Below, one piece after another: positions 46,301-52,060 of a stretch of 62,770 bases of DNA; position 1 is the first letter of the stretch; each line of letters begins with the position of its first letter. Position numbers and translations under genes: made by a program. The stretch spans positions 1,349,533 through 1,412,302 of the forward strand of contig NW_019091410.1 in NCBI RefSeq assembly GCF_001949145.1. Direction: 5' to 3'. Below the pieces are notes generated by a model. It was not told the DNA's origin, did no database searches, and saw only the letters and a list, made by a program, of their open reading frames with translations. This DNA comes from Acanthaster planci (Eukaryota > Echinodermata > Asteroidea > Valvatida > Acanthasteridae).

Positions 46301-48424
46301 TACATGTATTCAGACATGTCTTGTAGCTACTCACACTATCACATGTTTATCTTTGTTCAACTAGGGTAAAGCCTATAAACTGTTCTCCAGGGCAGCCTTG
46401 GGGAAGAAAACAATGAAGATATGTTCAGCTTTACAAGTAGGATAAAGACGGACAAAATATTCGGAGGAGAACTCATGGAATCAACCAGGATTGAAATCGA
46501 ACCTGGGCCGCAGAATTGGAAGACAAGGAAAGTACCCGTACCGTTGTGCTTACCTGACTCCATAAACCCTAACTGTACACTAATGACCGGAATAAAAGTA
46601 AAGACACCAGCTATCCCGACGACCCTGAAAGGTTGGTGCCACACTCAAAAGCAACCTTCACATCGTTGTAAATCAAAATACACCATCTTGCTAACAAGGC
46701 TACAATGAATACATTTGTTGCTGTATATACAGTCGTTTAATACTTTCTTACTTTAACCCTAACCCTACATAATACTACAAATTACTAATTGCAGTAAAAT
46801 GTAGTAACCAGTGCTGCCACTTGTAAGAGGACATGACCGTATTGTTCTCTGAAGCCATGAACTACATGTACAATGTACATTAGAAAAGACAATTTACCAT
46901 ACAGTGCTGTGGCACTATGAATGCATGGCTTTATTGTTCTCTGTATGAGTAACAATGGAAGTAACCTAGCCAGAAGTAGTAATCCGTAGAGCTAGGTCCT
47001 TCAGGCTCAGGCTATTACTTAGTATTTTGTAGTACTAAGTACTGTAAGCCAAACAACATGCATCCTTCTTAAGGTGGTGTAGAATCATTAACAACTTCTC
47101 GAAAGGACAGCTCGATTGTAAAAATCATATGATGTACCCATTTCAAAATTAAAGGATGATTTATGAATTATGGACAGCACAGTGGTTAGGACGGACGGTG
47201 ACTCCCAAAACAAAAGGAATGTGATATCCCATTATTGAACCACACTTAAATAATCTGAACAGCTTTAAAACAATGACACACTGCCAAAAGCCTCAAAACA
47301 AAGATGGAGGCAGGAAATGATGGGATAAAAGGAACCAAGGACAAATAGGCATGAACTGATGGAACAGAAAGATGTTCAGTCTTATAGTTCAATACAGAAC
47401 ACTTGGTTAAATAAATCATATTTCAGACAGGCGAGAAGCTCAGGAGAACGCATTAGTTTTACACACATGACCAACTGTATAAGTTTTACCATGGTTCTAC
47501 CATCTTTATCGTGCATGTCCTTATGGAGAATGTCATGTACATGTAAAATTCTCAGATTGAGTGGAAGGGAAGAGTTCCTTGTACGGACATAACTAATTTC
47601 CCCTTGCAGTCGTTTGGGCCCCATTAGCCATCAGAGAGTGACAAAATTTCCTAAAAAGGCAAATTTAGCACTGAAATGTTAAACTTTTACCACTGGATCA
47701 GATCTTGGACCCAACCACAATCTAGAGGCAACACCGGACTATGCATACACCGCTCGATTGTGTTATGATGGTGTAATTTTTAAGCTATTTTTAGATCATG
47801 GTTTGCAGATGACATCGATCCCTTTATTGGCCAAAAACTTCAACACAAATTGCTGTGATTGATCAAATTTACAAAAATCATCCTATACCACATCTAAATG
47901 AAAATTTCCTTTCATTTGCTATCTCTAAGAGTTGATCAAGGAGATTTTTTGGTTAAATCTTGCACTGGAAGTGTTGAATTTAGAGGATAAACGAGTTCAA
48001 CTTTACTGATGAAAAGAGCTTGGCCAAAGTTACTTTATGCATACATGTATCTTGTTATTATGCCAAAATCTTGCGGGAAAATGACATCGTTATCACGTGA
48101 TTTGATAAAAATGACATCACTTCCACGGATGTATCTTAGATTTCATTAATGGTCCTTAATGTATGATGTGTATTTCCTTAAAACTCAACATCCACAATTG
48201 CACATTGTGCAGTTCACGGCACAAAAGGCCGAATGGTACAGCACATAAAAAGTTGCAACACATTATACGCCTAGACTGAAATTCTGAATGACATCGACAT
48301 GTCTAAAGTCATCATCATTCATGCACATCACAATCACGCCGGAAAGCGTCGACCCTTAACACTCCCACCAAGCTACTGAACCTCACGCTATTTTACTTAC
48401 AATTTCTCCATTTTGGCTCGCCAT
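7257..48424 (-). CDS. PDPK1: PDPK1 (3-phosphoinositide-dependent protein kinase 1), whole gene span, 14 exons
   Basis: This AGC-family kinase phosphorylates the activation loop of AKT, S6K, SGK and PKC at the plasma membrane and in the cytosol; that role is family knowledge. Joining the 14 exons listed separately gives 1716 nt, or 571 residues, with every intron phase matching; human PDPK1 is about 556. Visible features, in 571-residue numbering: a low-complexity Ser/Pro/Ala N-terminus (about 17-110); the kinase domain from about 114, with GEGSYS loop (G122-G124), Lys144 in AIK, HRD Asp238, DFG Asp256 and activation-loop Ser274 in the ANSF motif (human Ser241); PIF-pocket residues Lys148, Arg164, Gln183 and Leu188; then a linker and a PH domain from about 455 with basic DKRR and ARRRQ stretches. 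The enzyme looks catalytically intact. The first exon (48401-48424) is inferred. If it is wrong, the ATG at 26086-26088 would give 555 residues. Confidence 0.95.
7931..7999. repeat. 23-bp minisatellite, three copies, in the last PDPK1 intron
   Basis: Units beginning TGTGGTTGCTAGGG start at 7931, 7954 and 7977. The rest of the intron (7368-8180) shows nothing else recognisable. Confidence 0.9.
8181..8235 (-). CDS. PDPK1: PDPK1 coding exon 13 (PH domain)
   Basis: This 55-nt exon encodes (W)[18 protein letters not shown], matching human WSQELRPEAKNFKTFFVHT. Acceptor is TTTTTCAG, donor is GTGAGT. Confidence 0.95.
8667..8764 (-). CDS. PDPK1: PDPK1 coding exon 12 (PH domain core)
   Basis: This 98-nt exon encodes [20 protein letters not shown] and [12 protein letters not shown], nearly identical to human [20 protein letters not shown]. 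The ARRRQ patch belongs to the PIP3-binding surface. Donor is GTGGGT. Confidence 0.97.
8765..9648. other. PDPK1 intron, no recognised element
   Basis: AT-rich sequence with poly-T and poly-A runs near 9400. No ORF, repeat or RNA gene is supported. The neighbouring intron 8236-8666 is equally featureless. Confidence 0.6.
9649..9879 (-). CDS. PDPK1: PDPK1 coding exon 11 (linker and start of PH domain)
   Basis: This 231-nt exon has 77 codons. The first half ([15 protein letters not shown]...) is a divergent linker. The second half reads [37 protein letters not shown], matching human LLLEKQAGGNPWHQFVENNLILKMGP. Lys476 in LILK is a likely phosphoinositide contact. Confidence 0.95.
9880..10745. 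other. PDPK1 intron, no recognised element
   Basis: The only notable item is one AGCGCCCTCTA motif at 10610-10620, a member of the family arrayed at 2.6 kb. The rest holds no supported feature. Confidence 0.55.
10746..10916 (-). CDS. PDPK1: PDPK1 coding exon 10 (end of kinase domain and linker)
   Basis: This 171-nt, phase-0 exon encodes [20 protein letters not shown], then [20 protein letters not shown]. It matches human LDATKRLGCEE...KAHPFFESVTWENL. The invariant C-lobe Arg (KRIG) is present. It ends in an acidic linker shorter than the human one. Confidence 0.96.
10970..11536. mobile_element. piggyBac-like MITE, copy 1 (TTAA target)
   Basis: The element starts right after TTAA (10966-10969) with CCACTTGCTGCCGGGTG and is followed by TTAA at 11537-11540. 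It is clearly homologous over most of its length to 40273-40841, sharing for example GCACACTGC and AGCGTGCAGCGGTA segments. Its right end lacks about 40 bases present in the other copy, so it may be truncated or have decayed. No transposase is encoded. Confidence 0.65.
12030..12126 (-). CDS. PDPK1: PDPK1 coding exon 9 (kinase C-lobe)
   Basis: This 97-nt exon encodes (S)[20 protein letters not shown] and [12 protein letters not shown], matching human [21 protein letters not shown]. Acceptor is T-rich plus CAG, donor is GTGAGT. Confidence 0.96.
13107..13308. repeat. 34-bp minisatellite, six copies, in a PDPK1 intron
   Basis: Units of the type ATAGTATACAAATATTGACT followed by GCTCC and a 9-base variable part repeat six times. 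The unit is not a multiple of three, but several frames stay open because it lacks stops. The resulting apparent ORFs (12932-13339) are artefacts. Confidence 0.93.
13502..13570 (-). CDS. PDPK1: PDPK1 coding exon 8 (kinase helix F)
   Basis: This 69-nt exon encodes (S)[20 protein letters not shown] followed by RA. The DxWxxG motif of helix F is present. Human reads [21 protein letters not shown]. Donor is GTGAGA. Confidence 0.96.
13711..14070. mobile_element. Foldback element with long imperfect inverted repeats
   Basis: The left arm (AATAAGCCACTTGCGAGTTA...) and right arm (inverse of AACTCGCAAATGGCTTATT) pair at the outside. A second, better conserved pair (CACTGTTGCTATACCTTGTG at 13796 with its inverse ending at about 13966) pairs inside, so the whole 360 bases could fold back. 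It lies in the intron between the activation-loop and helix-F exons. Confidence 0.75.
14411..14550. mobile_element. Short foldback MITE (about 140 bp)
   Basis: CCGTGTTTGTTTCACACGGA at the left matches the inverse of CCGTGAGAAACAAACAGG at the right, with ATCTGGAT and GATCAGTGATC extending the arms to about 40 bases. No coding sequence is present. Confidence 0.7.
14978..15053 (-). CDS. PDPK1: PDPK1 coding exon 7 (activation loop)
   Basis: This 76-nt exon encodes (V)[20 protein letters not shown]. Ser274 corresponds to the trans-autophosphorylated human Ser241, and the P+1 loop and APE-equivalent SPE are intact. Donor is GTGAGA. Confidence 0.97.
15054..16135. other. PDPK1 intron, no recognised element
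   Basis: Between the HRD/DFG exon and the activation-loop exon I see only unconvincing ORFs on both strands and a G-rich run near 16045-16100. Confidence 0.5.
16136..16233 (-). CDS. PDPK1: PDPK1 coding exon 6 (HRD/DFG catalytic core)
   Basis: This 98-nt exon encodes (R)[14 protein letters not shown]..., then [16 protein letters not shown]. Catalytic Asp238 and magnesium-binding Asp256 are both present, so the kinase is predicted active. The match to human [20 protein letters not shown] is near-perfect. Confidence 0.97.
16735..16793. mobile_element. 59-bp perfect hairpin bounded by TTAA with telomere-like ends
   Basis: The 23 bases from 16735 (TTAACCCTAACCCTCCTCAA...) are exactly the reverse complement of 16771-16793, with a 13-base loop (16758-16770). 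The outermost TTAACCCTAAC is shared with the 70-bp element at 6301. It may be a minimal piggyBac-type MITE or a hairpin in the PDPK1 pre-mRNA. Confidence 0.65.
16915..17059 (-). CDS. PDPK1: PDPK1 coding exon 5 (hinge to catalytic loop)
   Basis: This 145-nt exon encodes (Y)[20 protein letters not shown]..., ending at MGIIHR. It covers the hinge (Ala195, Glu199) and helices D and E. Its acceptor follows a U12-type branch motif. The donor is GTATTG. Confidence 0.95.
17060..19434 (-). other. Probable U12-type (minor spliceosome) intron of PDPK1
   Basis: The donor on the minus strand is GTATCCTTTGG, matching the U12 consensus RTATCCTTT. Near the acceptor is CCTTGAC (17074-17080 in plus coordinates), matching the UUCCUURAY branch consensus, with the branch A 15 bases from the exon. 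No strong polypyrimidine tract precedes the CAG. The intron is phase 1, splitting the Tyr codon of KLYFGL in the kinase hinge region. Confidence 0.85.
17231..17406. mobile_element. pogo/Tigger-like MITE, copy 1
   Basis: The 176-base element starts CAGTTCAACCTTGTTAATAA and ends with the inverse, flanked by TA on both sides. The interior contains diverged copies of the same end motif (TTCTGCTTATAACAAGG, CCTGTTATAAACAAGG), as in pogo/Tigger-type Tc1-mariner derivatives. It lies within the U12-type intron. Confidence 0.75.
19435..19572 (-). CDS. PDPK1: PDPK1 coding exon 4 (catalytic lysine, alpha-C, PIF pocket)
   Basis: This 138-nt exon reads (I)[18 protein letters not shown]..., then [19 protein letters not shown]. 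It contains the ATP-anchoring Lys144 and the PIF-pocket residues Lys148, Arg164, Gln183 and Leu188. One pocket position, Ile119 in human, is Phe152 here. The donor is the unusual GTATCCTTT, a U12-type 5' splice site (see findings). Confidence 0.95.
19800..20289. mobile_element. Interspersed repeat family A, uninterrupted copy
   Basis: From GTGTATTAACATTTGATAAT to the end TTATTCCCTTCAT, this copy matches 39498-40889 once the insertions there are removed. The last 170 bases (20117-20289) are themselves a foldback: TGAACGGGAATAAATA...TGTGCTTGGCC pairs with GGCCAAGCACATATTTATTC. Non-coding. Confidence 0.75.
20859..20901 (-). CDS. PDPK1: PDPK1 coding exon 3 (kinase beta-2 strand)
   Basis: This 43-nt microexon encodes [14 protein letters not shown] plus one base. 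Donor is GTAAGT and acceptor is TGCAG. It matches human VVLARELATSREYA and supplies the glycine-loop valine. Phase joins it to the lysine-bearing next exon. Confidence 0.92.
20902..25752. other. Long PDPK1 intron (4.85 kb), mostly unannotated
   Basis: Apart from the foldback at 21961-22088 and scattered ACATGTAC strings, I see no gene or RNA. A purine-rich stretch occurs at 21020-21075. Confidence 0.55.
21961..22088. mobile_element. TA-flanked foldback MITE
   Basis: About 54 bases on each side pair: TACAGAGGGTTTGCATGGCA with the inverse of AGCAAAGCCTCTATA, continuing through CCATCTTGCAGGGC and CCACAGGG. The spacer is about 19 bases. The near symmetry explains why similar peptides appear on both strands here. 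Confidence 0.8.
25753..26112 (-). CDS. PDPK1: PDPK1 coding exon 2: N-terminal tail and glycine-rich loop
   Basis: The exon encodes 120 codons. The acceptor is a T-rich tract plus CAG (26113-26115 on the plus strand) and the donor is GTGAGG. It holds a Ser/Pro/Ala-rich, presumably disordered tail and then the basic stretch RKKQRQ leading into [15 protein letters not shown], the start of the kinase domain. The human counterpart is [20 protein letters not shown]. An internal ATG at 26086-26088 is an alternative start. The exon is clearly GC-richer than the surrounding intron. Confidence 0.93.
27638..27891. mobile_element. MITE with about 50-bp terminal inverted repeats
   Basis: GCGACCCACTCTGCGAAAAT...GCCAGAGCCACTTTGGG at the left is inverted at the right (CCCAAAGTGGCTCTGGCGAC...AGAGTGGGTCAC). 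The 254-base element has an unmatched core and no ORF of note. Confidence 0.8.
31481..31820. repeat. Degenerate 20-bp minisatellite (GTTAACTAACCTCCTTTCAG), about 17 units
   Basis: About 340 bases consist of variants of GTTAACTAACCTCCTTTCAG, some with ACAGGTTCCATTCAG in place. The central GTTAAC is palindromic. No protein repeat is implied. Confidence 0.9.
33119..33497 (-). mobile_element. tRNA-derived SINE, minus-strand copy
   Basis: On the minus strand a tRNA-like head contains the B box GGTTGGATTCC (33424-33434 in plus coordinates), followed by a body shared with the copy at 45.5 kb (GTGGAAGGCGAGG and GGGACTGAAAACCCAATCCA in plus orientation) and an AT-rich tail ending near 33119. Confidence 0.7.
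34615..34851 (-). CDS. Candidate alternative first exon of PDPK1 (79 codons)
   Basis: Inside the 22-kb first intron, the minus strand has an ATG at 34849-34851 opening [20 protein letters not shown] and continuing in a GC-richer stretch to SKTKK. It could then splice at GTACTA (34609-34614) in phase 0, the phase needed by the exon ending at 26112. The donor is weak, and similarity to the Cys/Ser/Pro-rich human N-terminus is only suggestive. The frame also stays open far beyond the donor, so this may be chance. Confidence 0.2.
36796..37142 (+). CDS. Unrecognised open frame (up to 115 codons)
   Basis: The frame is open from a stop at 36793 to TGA at 37140-37142, with protein-like composition ([20 protein letters not shown], then [20 protein letters not shown]). 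The first ATG is at the M of VMTVIDEE. A second open stretch at about 37173-37460 follows an acceptor-like TTTTCAG. I recognise no domain, no clear donor joins them, and chance ORFs of this length are expected in a window this size. Confidence 0.2.
37738..37912. mobile_element. pogo/Tigger-like MITE, copy 2
   Basis: The 175-base element from CAGTCAAATTCCATTAATAC to AGCAAGGTTCAACTG is closely similar to 17231-17406. It is followed by TA. The left TA has decayed. Confidence 0.75.
38374..38547. mobile_element. Foldback repeat (about 170 bp)
   Basis: GTGTCCCTGTTACATCTG at the left pairs with CAGATGTGACAGGGACAC at the right. The arms are about 20 bases and the core is non-coding. Confidence 0.6.
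39794..40154. mobile_element. 361-bp MITE nested in family A
   Basis: The left end TCAGTCTAGAGTATTACCAT is inverted at the right (GGTAATGCTCCAGACTGA), giving about 27-base terminal repeats. It interrupts the AATAAATATGTGC sequence of the host repeat. CAGT-like ends suggest a Tc1/mariner relative. No transposase is present. Confidence 0.7.
40273..40841. mobile_element. piggyBac-like MITE, copy 2, with intact TTAA duplication
   Basis: TTAA at 40269-40272 and 40842-40845 flank a 569-base element with ends CCACTTCATGCCGGG and the inverse CCACTTGCTGCCAGGG. The uninterrupted host at about 20.25 kb shows the empty site. TTAA duplication is diagnostic for the piggyBac superfamily. Confidence 0.8.
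41796..42246. mobile_element. MITE-like repeat, family B, copy 1
   Basis: The left end GGGAGGTTTAGATGCACGTA and the right end GTAGAACATGCAACTAAACC are inverted relatives. Interior segments such as ATCGGTCATCATAAACCAAG recur at 59.5-59.8 kb. Non-coding. Confidence 0.6.
44027..44043. promoter_or_regulatory. CTCF-like motif
   Basis: CCGCAAGAGGGCGCTAG is a close match to the vertebrate CTCF core consensus, better than the arrayed motifs at 2.6 kb. It lies in a locally GC-rich stretch (43990-44200). Function is inferred from the motif only. Confidence 0.3.
45494..45742 (+). mobile_element. tRNA-derived SINE, plus-strand copy
   Basis: An A-box-like TGGTGTAGTG (from 45509) and a perfect B box GGTTCGAATC (45550-45559) are spaced as in a tRNA promoter. 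They are followed by a body shared with 33119-33497 and an A-rich tail (ATATAAATAAAATCTAAA). No tRNA cloverleaf survives. Confidence 0.8.
46028..46059. other. Short perfect hairpin
   Basis: CATTAGGGAGACATT and its inverse AATGTCTCCCTAATG flank a loop of about two to three bases. It may be part of an old MITE or a cruciform. No further role is visible. Confidence 0.5.
46370..46570 (-). mobile_element. tRNA-derived SINE, diverged minus-strand copy
   Basis: The B box reads GGTTCGATTTC on the minus strand (46493-46503 in plus coordinates), with the flanking body (CCGCAGAATTGGAAGACAAGG in plus orientation) diverged from the other two copies. Confidence 0.6.
48401..48424 (-). CDS. PDPK1: PDPK1 probable coding exon 1 (MASQNGEI)
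   Basis: The minus strand reads a good Kozak start (gcaaaaATGGCG), eight codons, then the strong donor GTAAGT at 48395-48400. The exon ends in phase 0, which fits the acceptor of the next exon (TCT AAG GAG...) and joins MASQNGEI to [11 protein letters not shown]1-like motif and a 5-codon upstream ORF lie just 5'. No homology supports so short a peptide, so the call rests on Kozak context, donor strength and phase. Confidence 0.5.
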
Positions 48425-48478
48425 TTTTGCGAAACTGTGTCCTGTGTCAGCCGGCTTTTGCTTGAATTTGTCGCAGGA

Positions 48479-48499
48479 TCAACAGTGCGCTGCCATCTT
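48479..48499 (-). promoter_or_regulatory. YY1-like motif and 5-codon uORF upstream of PDPK1 exon 1
   Basis: On the minus strand AAGATGGCAGC (48489-48499) differs by one base from the YY1 motif AAGATGGCGGC typical of TATA-less start sites. Its ATG opens a five-codon reading frame (MAAHC, stop at 48479-48481), 55 bases before the proposed PDPK1 start. Confidence 0.35.
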
Positions 48500-49310
48500 C
48501 CCTGATAGCTGGTGCCCACTCTTCTTGGTCATTTCTAATTTGAGTAATTATACCTGGGACCAGCGAATATGCGGCAGCACTATTCATCGCATCCATGCAT
48601 TCATTTGAACCCGAAAACTCAAGTCTTCATTTTAATCATTCTCTTGATCCAGGAAATACGCAATTTTCAAACAAAATTAAAGGAGATATTTTAAAGATGA
48701 CTTACTTAGAGGTCACCTAGCTCATTATTTTGAAATATGCTATGCGATGCTAAACCTGTCTAAAGTATTGTGCAAAGTGTCTTTTTTCTTCTTTAGTTTT
48801 AGAAATTTGTCGGCGGTGTTCACAAACATAAGTGGGGAAAATGACGGGGAGGTTTTCTTTGGAACAAACGCATCCCACTTTCAGTTGAAAATATCTATTT
48901 TAAAAGTATTCAATGGAGGCAGGGGTAGAGGTGTTGCTACATTTGATTAGTGCCTCCTGGAAACTGGACTTAGTACAAGGGTGATTATGAGGGATATAAT
49001 GGAGCTGGGCGTGGGGAGGCGGGGTGAATGAGGAGGCATATTTCGTCTCCTCTCAGACCGTAAACAGCTGAACGGCCGCTACAGAAAAGGTGTTCACTTG
49101 TAAAAGCCGTTTGAGATGCGAGTCGAGTCAAACATGCAGTGCAGTTTCTTATTCTTTTTTAAAATTTACTTTTAAATGTGATGTTTATTCATAGCAGGTG
49201 TATCTATATTTTAATCTCATTGTGCTAAAACGATTTAACAAAAACTTTACTCCTTATAACATTTCGTGGTTTTACTCACGAATGGCGCAAATGCCGCCAG
49301 CCCGAGGAAG

Positions 49311-49328
49311 ATTGGAAAGCCCCGCCCC
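49311..49328. promoter_or_regulatory. CCAAT box next to GC box, candidate promoter
   Basis: GATTGG (inverted CCAAT) is followed within a few bases by CCCCGCCCC, an Sp1-type GC box, in a locally GC-rich stretch. It lies about 0.9 kb upstream of PDPK1 exon 1 and could serve either divergent gene. Confidence 0.3.
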
Positions 49329-49620
49329 ATGATGTCCGTGAATGTAAGCCTAGACATATTACAACTCAGTTAATAAGTCTGCAAATAGATACCGTCGGGA
49401 CATTTGGCACCAACAGGAGATCCCCGAACATTTGGAGTTTAAACCAATCAAGTCCGCAAATGTTTATAAAAATATGCGGGCGCGATGGGCCCCTAAACTT
49501 TTTACGTCATGGCAACTTTTGCAATATTTGTACCCATGTCATGCATGCTTTATCAGTTCATTGGCTGTGTCGGTTTGTTGGAAACTAGAGAAAAACTATC
49601 TAACGTATCCCTATCGTAAG

Positions 49621-49831
49621 TGGCAGTGGCGTAGCTAGGATTTTACTAGTGGGGCCGGGCACAAAGGGGGTACCAGCATCTTGTGGGGGGGCACCAGCTT
49701 TCCGTGAGGGTTTTTTGGGGGGGCAAGTTTTTGTTAGCCTTGTTCAATATCCATTCATTATTTTTTTTAGGGGTGGGCAGGAATTTGTGTGTGTGTGGGG
49801 GGGGGGCGTCCCCCCGTGGCTACGCCGCTGA
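49621..49831. mobile_element. G-rich repeat with TGGCGTAGC inverted ends
   Basis: The stretch begins CAGTGGCGTAGCTAGGA and ends GTGGCTACGCCGCTG, giving a short terminal inverted repeat around a G-rich core. A partial relative (ATAGTTACACCACTG) occurs near 14870-14890. Confidence 0.5.
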
Positions 49832-50555
49832 AGTGGGCAGATGGTCCTGCATGTGTGCAGCTGAAGAGTGGAACTGGATATGGGAAGATTATTGAGGGCG
49901 CCTCATTATCATGACGGTGACCAACTCGGCGCGGTCCGGTCGGTGATCATAAATGGGTGAAGCAAGCGCTACACTACGTGCAGAGGTCGCTCTTTCATTG
50001 ATCTGCGCAGGTTGCATTGTTGCAATTTAATTAGCGCCAGCGCCAGGCATGCAACAACAAACAGTGGAGTTAATCTGGAGGACGGAAGTAAAAGGCCGTT
50101 TTGTAAGTATCGTGTCAGCAAATCAAGATGTACAGTTGATACAGGTTGTGTGTTTAAATTTACAGTGTCAATGATTCAGTTCTTAAGTGTTGACGCGATC
50201 GTCTTTGCATCATGATTGGGATGATTGCACTTGGACTTTTTTGGAACGAGCAAGCCGAACTTGCTGCACTATGAGCTATGGTTGCATGCTCAGCCCCACC
50301 CACGGGGCGGACGTGGGACCCCAAAGTTCTGGGGCAGTGGGGGTATGCTCAGCCATGACAAAATGACAGCACAATGCCTTCTTGGCACGATCATGGAAAG
50401 AATTCCATGTAGGCCCCACAGACATCGTTAATTTTCCCCTGCCATGGTAAATGATGGTTTATCATCAGGGAACAGGTCAACTTGAACTTGTACCTTGGAC
50501 AACTCGTTCCGTGAACAACCCGTACTATCAACTCAACATAACTGTACCAACTTGT

Positions 50556-51108
50556 NNNNNNNNNNNNNNNNNNNNNNNNNNNNNNNNNNNNNNNNNNNNN
50601 NNNNNNNNNNNNNNNNNNNNNNNNNNNNNNNNNNNNNNNNNNNNNNNNNNNNNNNNNNNNNNNNNNNNNNNNNNNNNNNNNNNNNNNNNNNNNNNNNNNN
50701 NNNNNNNNNNNNNNNNNNNNNNNNNNNNNNNNNNNNNNNNNNNNNNNNNNNNNNNNNNNNNNNNNNNNNNNNNNNNNNNNNNNNNNNNNNNNNNNNNNNN
50801 NNNNNNNNNNNNNNNNNNNNNNNNNNNNNNNNNNNNNNNNNNNNNNNNNNNNNNNNNNNNNNNNNNNNNNNNNNNNNNNNNNNNNNNNNNNNNNNNNNNN
50901 NNNNNNNNNNNNNNNNNNNNNNNNNNNNNNNNNNNNNNNNNNNNNNNNNNNNNNNNNNNNNNNNNNNNNNNNNNNNNNNNNNNNNNNNNNNNNNNNNNNN
51001 NNNNNNNNNNNNNNNNNNNNNNNNNNNNNNNNNNNNNNNNNNNNNNNNNNNNNNNNNNNNNNNNNNNNNNNNNNNNNNNNNNNNNNNNNNNNNNNNNNNN
51101 NNNNNNNN
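50556..51108. other. Assembly gap (553 N)
   Basis: A run of undetermined bases. Apparent ORFs reading across it are meaningless. A 5' exon or promoter of the macro-TIR gene could be hidden here. Confidence 1.
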
Positions 51109-51602
51109 TGCAGCTTTCATCTGTGGCTGACAGGAAAACAAAAGGAAAAGATAATTTGTTTTTATTGTGCAGGGACCAAATTACAGAAATGTATCCCATC
51201 CCAGGCCACCGTCATTGGTCAGAAAAGAAAAAGAACGACAAGGAAAACATCTCTTTTTATATTAATCATCAACAAAGAGCAGGCCGATCTGTCTCTTTTT
51301 TCAAGATGGGTTGGCCAAAAATGGACAAAGACACTGCCTGGAGAGGGACTTAATGTGTGATTTCTAGAACATTTGTGTTCAGAGACCCGGTAGTCAGATG
51401 CCAATTATTTCCTACTTCCTAAACACGGTGGGGAGTTTTCTATGAAATTCCGACTGGTAAAAGGAAATCATTCAATAAATGCAAGAATTTAAAATCTATG
51501 TATGCTCTGCGTATTCTCTGCTGATTGGGCCAGGGGGGTATAAGTTGAATTGGGTACGAGCCAACCTGGGTACAAGTTAACTCGGATGCGAGTTGACTAA
51601 GC

Positions 51603-51760
51603 ACCGTTGATATATCGATATTATCGATATCGCTGATGTTAGTTCATTTGGTAATATCGGTATATCGAAAATATTGGATTCTGGAGAAATATCAAAAATA
51701 CTGAAATTTCTTAAACATCGATATTGAAATATATATCAAAAATATCGCTACTGAGGAACA
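51603..51760. repeat. ATCGATAT-rich simple sequence
   Basis: Many overlapping variants of TATCGATA and AATATCG lie within 160 bases, ending about 160 bases before the macro-TIR start codon. It is probably a decayed simple repeat. Confidence 0.6.
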
Positions 51761-51921
51761 ATCTTTATTGAAAAATACGAAAGTGCATCGTCACATTACC
51801 GTAATTTTCGAGAAGCAATTTTTGTGTGATCTCTATCAGTGGTACTTTGGATCTCCCAAATAATTTTGCCCTTTTTTTTCCCGTGGATATTGTCGGACAG
51901 ACAACTGACGGGCGTACTTAG

Positions 51922-52060
51922 ATGGAGGGGTTCTTGGTCAAGGATTCCTTGACAGTGCTGACGCAGAATGGCGAGTGCTCCATCCAACTGTGTCTTGGCG
52001 ACATTACCAAGCTGAAACACAAGGACAAAGTGGATGTGATTCTCATATCAGCTTTCCAAG
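51922..52060 (+). CDS. Macro-TIR exon 1 (start, macro N-terminus)
   Basis: ATG at 51922 is preceded directly by an in-frame TAG, which is also an acceptor-like CTTAG, so a 5' UTR exon may exist. The 46 codons include GDITKLKHKDKVDVILISAF, the beta strand and loop opening of macro domains. The donor is GTAAAA, phase 1. Confidence 0.75.

Larger units (their letters stand above)
26113..48400. other. Giant first intron of PDPK1 (about 22.3 kb), repeat-rich
   Basis: No confident exon lies between the acceptor at 26112 and the proposed first exon. Supported contents are the repeats and mobile elements listed separately, dozens of TACATGTA-type palindromes, and two low-confidence coding candidates (34615-34851 minus, 36796-37142 plus). 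Intron status depends on the 48401-48424 exon being right; otherwise this is 5' flank. Confidence 0.5.
48425..51921. other. Intergenic region between divergent PDPK1 and the macro-TIR gene
   Basis: This 3.5-kb region separates the two 5' ends. It holds a CCAAT-box and GC-box pair near 49311-49328, a TGGCGTAGC-ended repeat at about 49621-49831, the assembly gap, a degenerate GGGTACGAG repeat (51540-51600) and an ATCGATAT-rich stretch (51603-51760). Any 5' UTR exon of the macro-TIR gene would lie here or in the gap. Confidence 0.5.

Noticed and set aside
49276-49332. Minus-strand mini exon MGRGFPIFLGLAAFAPF followed by GTGAGT, possibly a signal peptide
   Set aside because: No following exon can be found before PDPK1, and the same bases are better read as a GC-rich promoter stretch.
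50451-51353. Long open frames of 200-300 codons
   Set aside because: They are mostly undetermined bases from the assembly gap.
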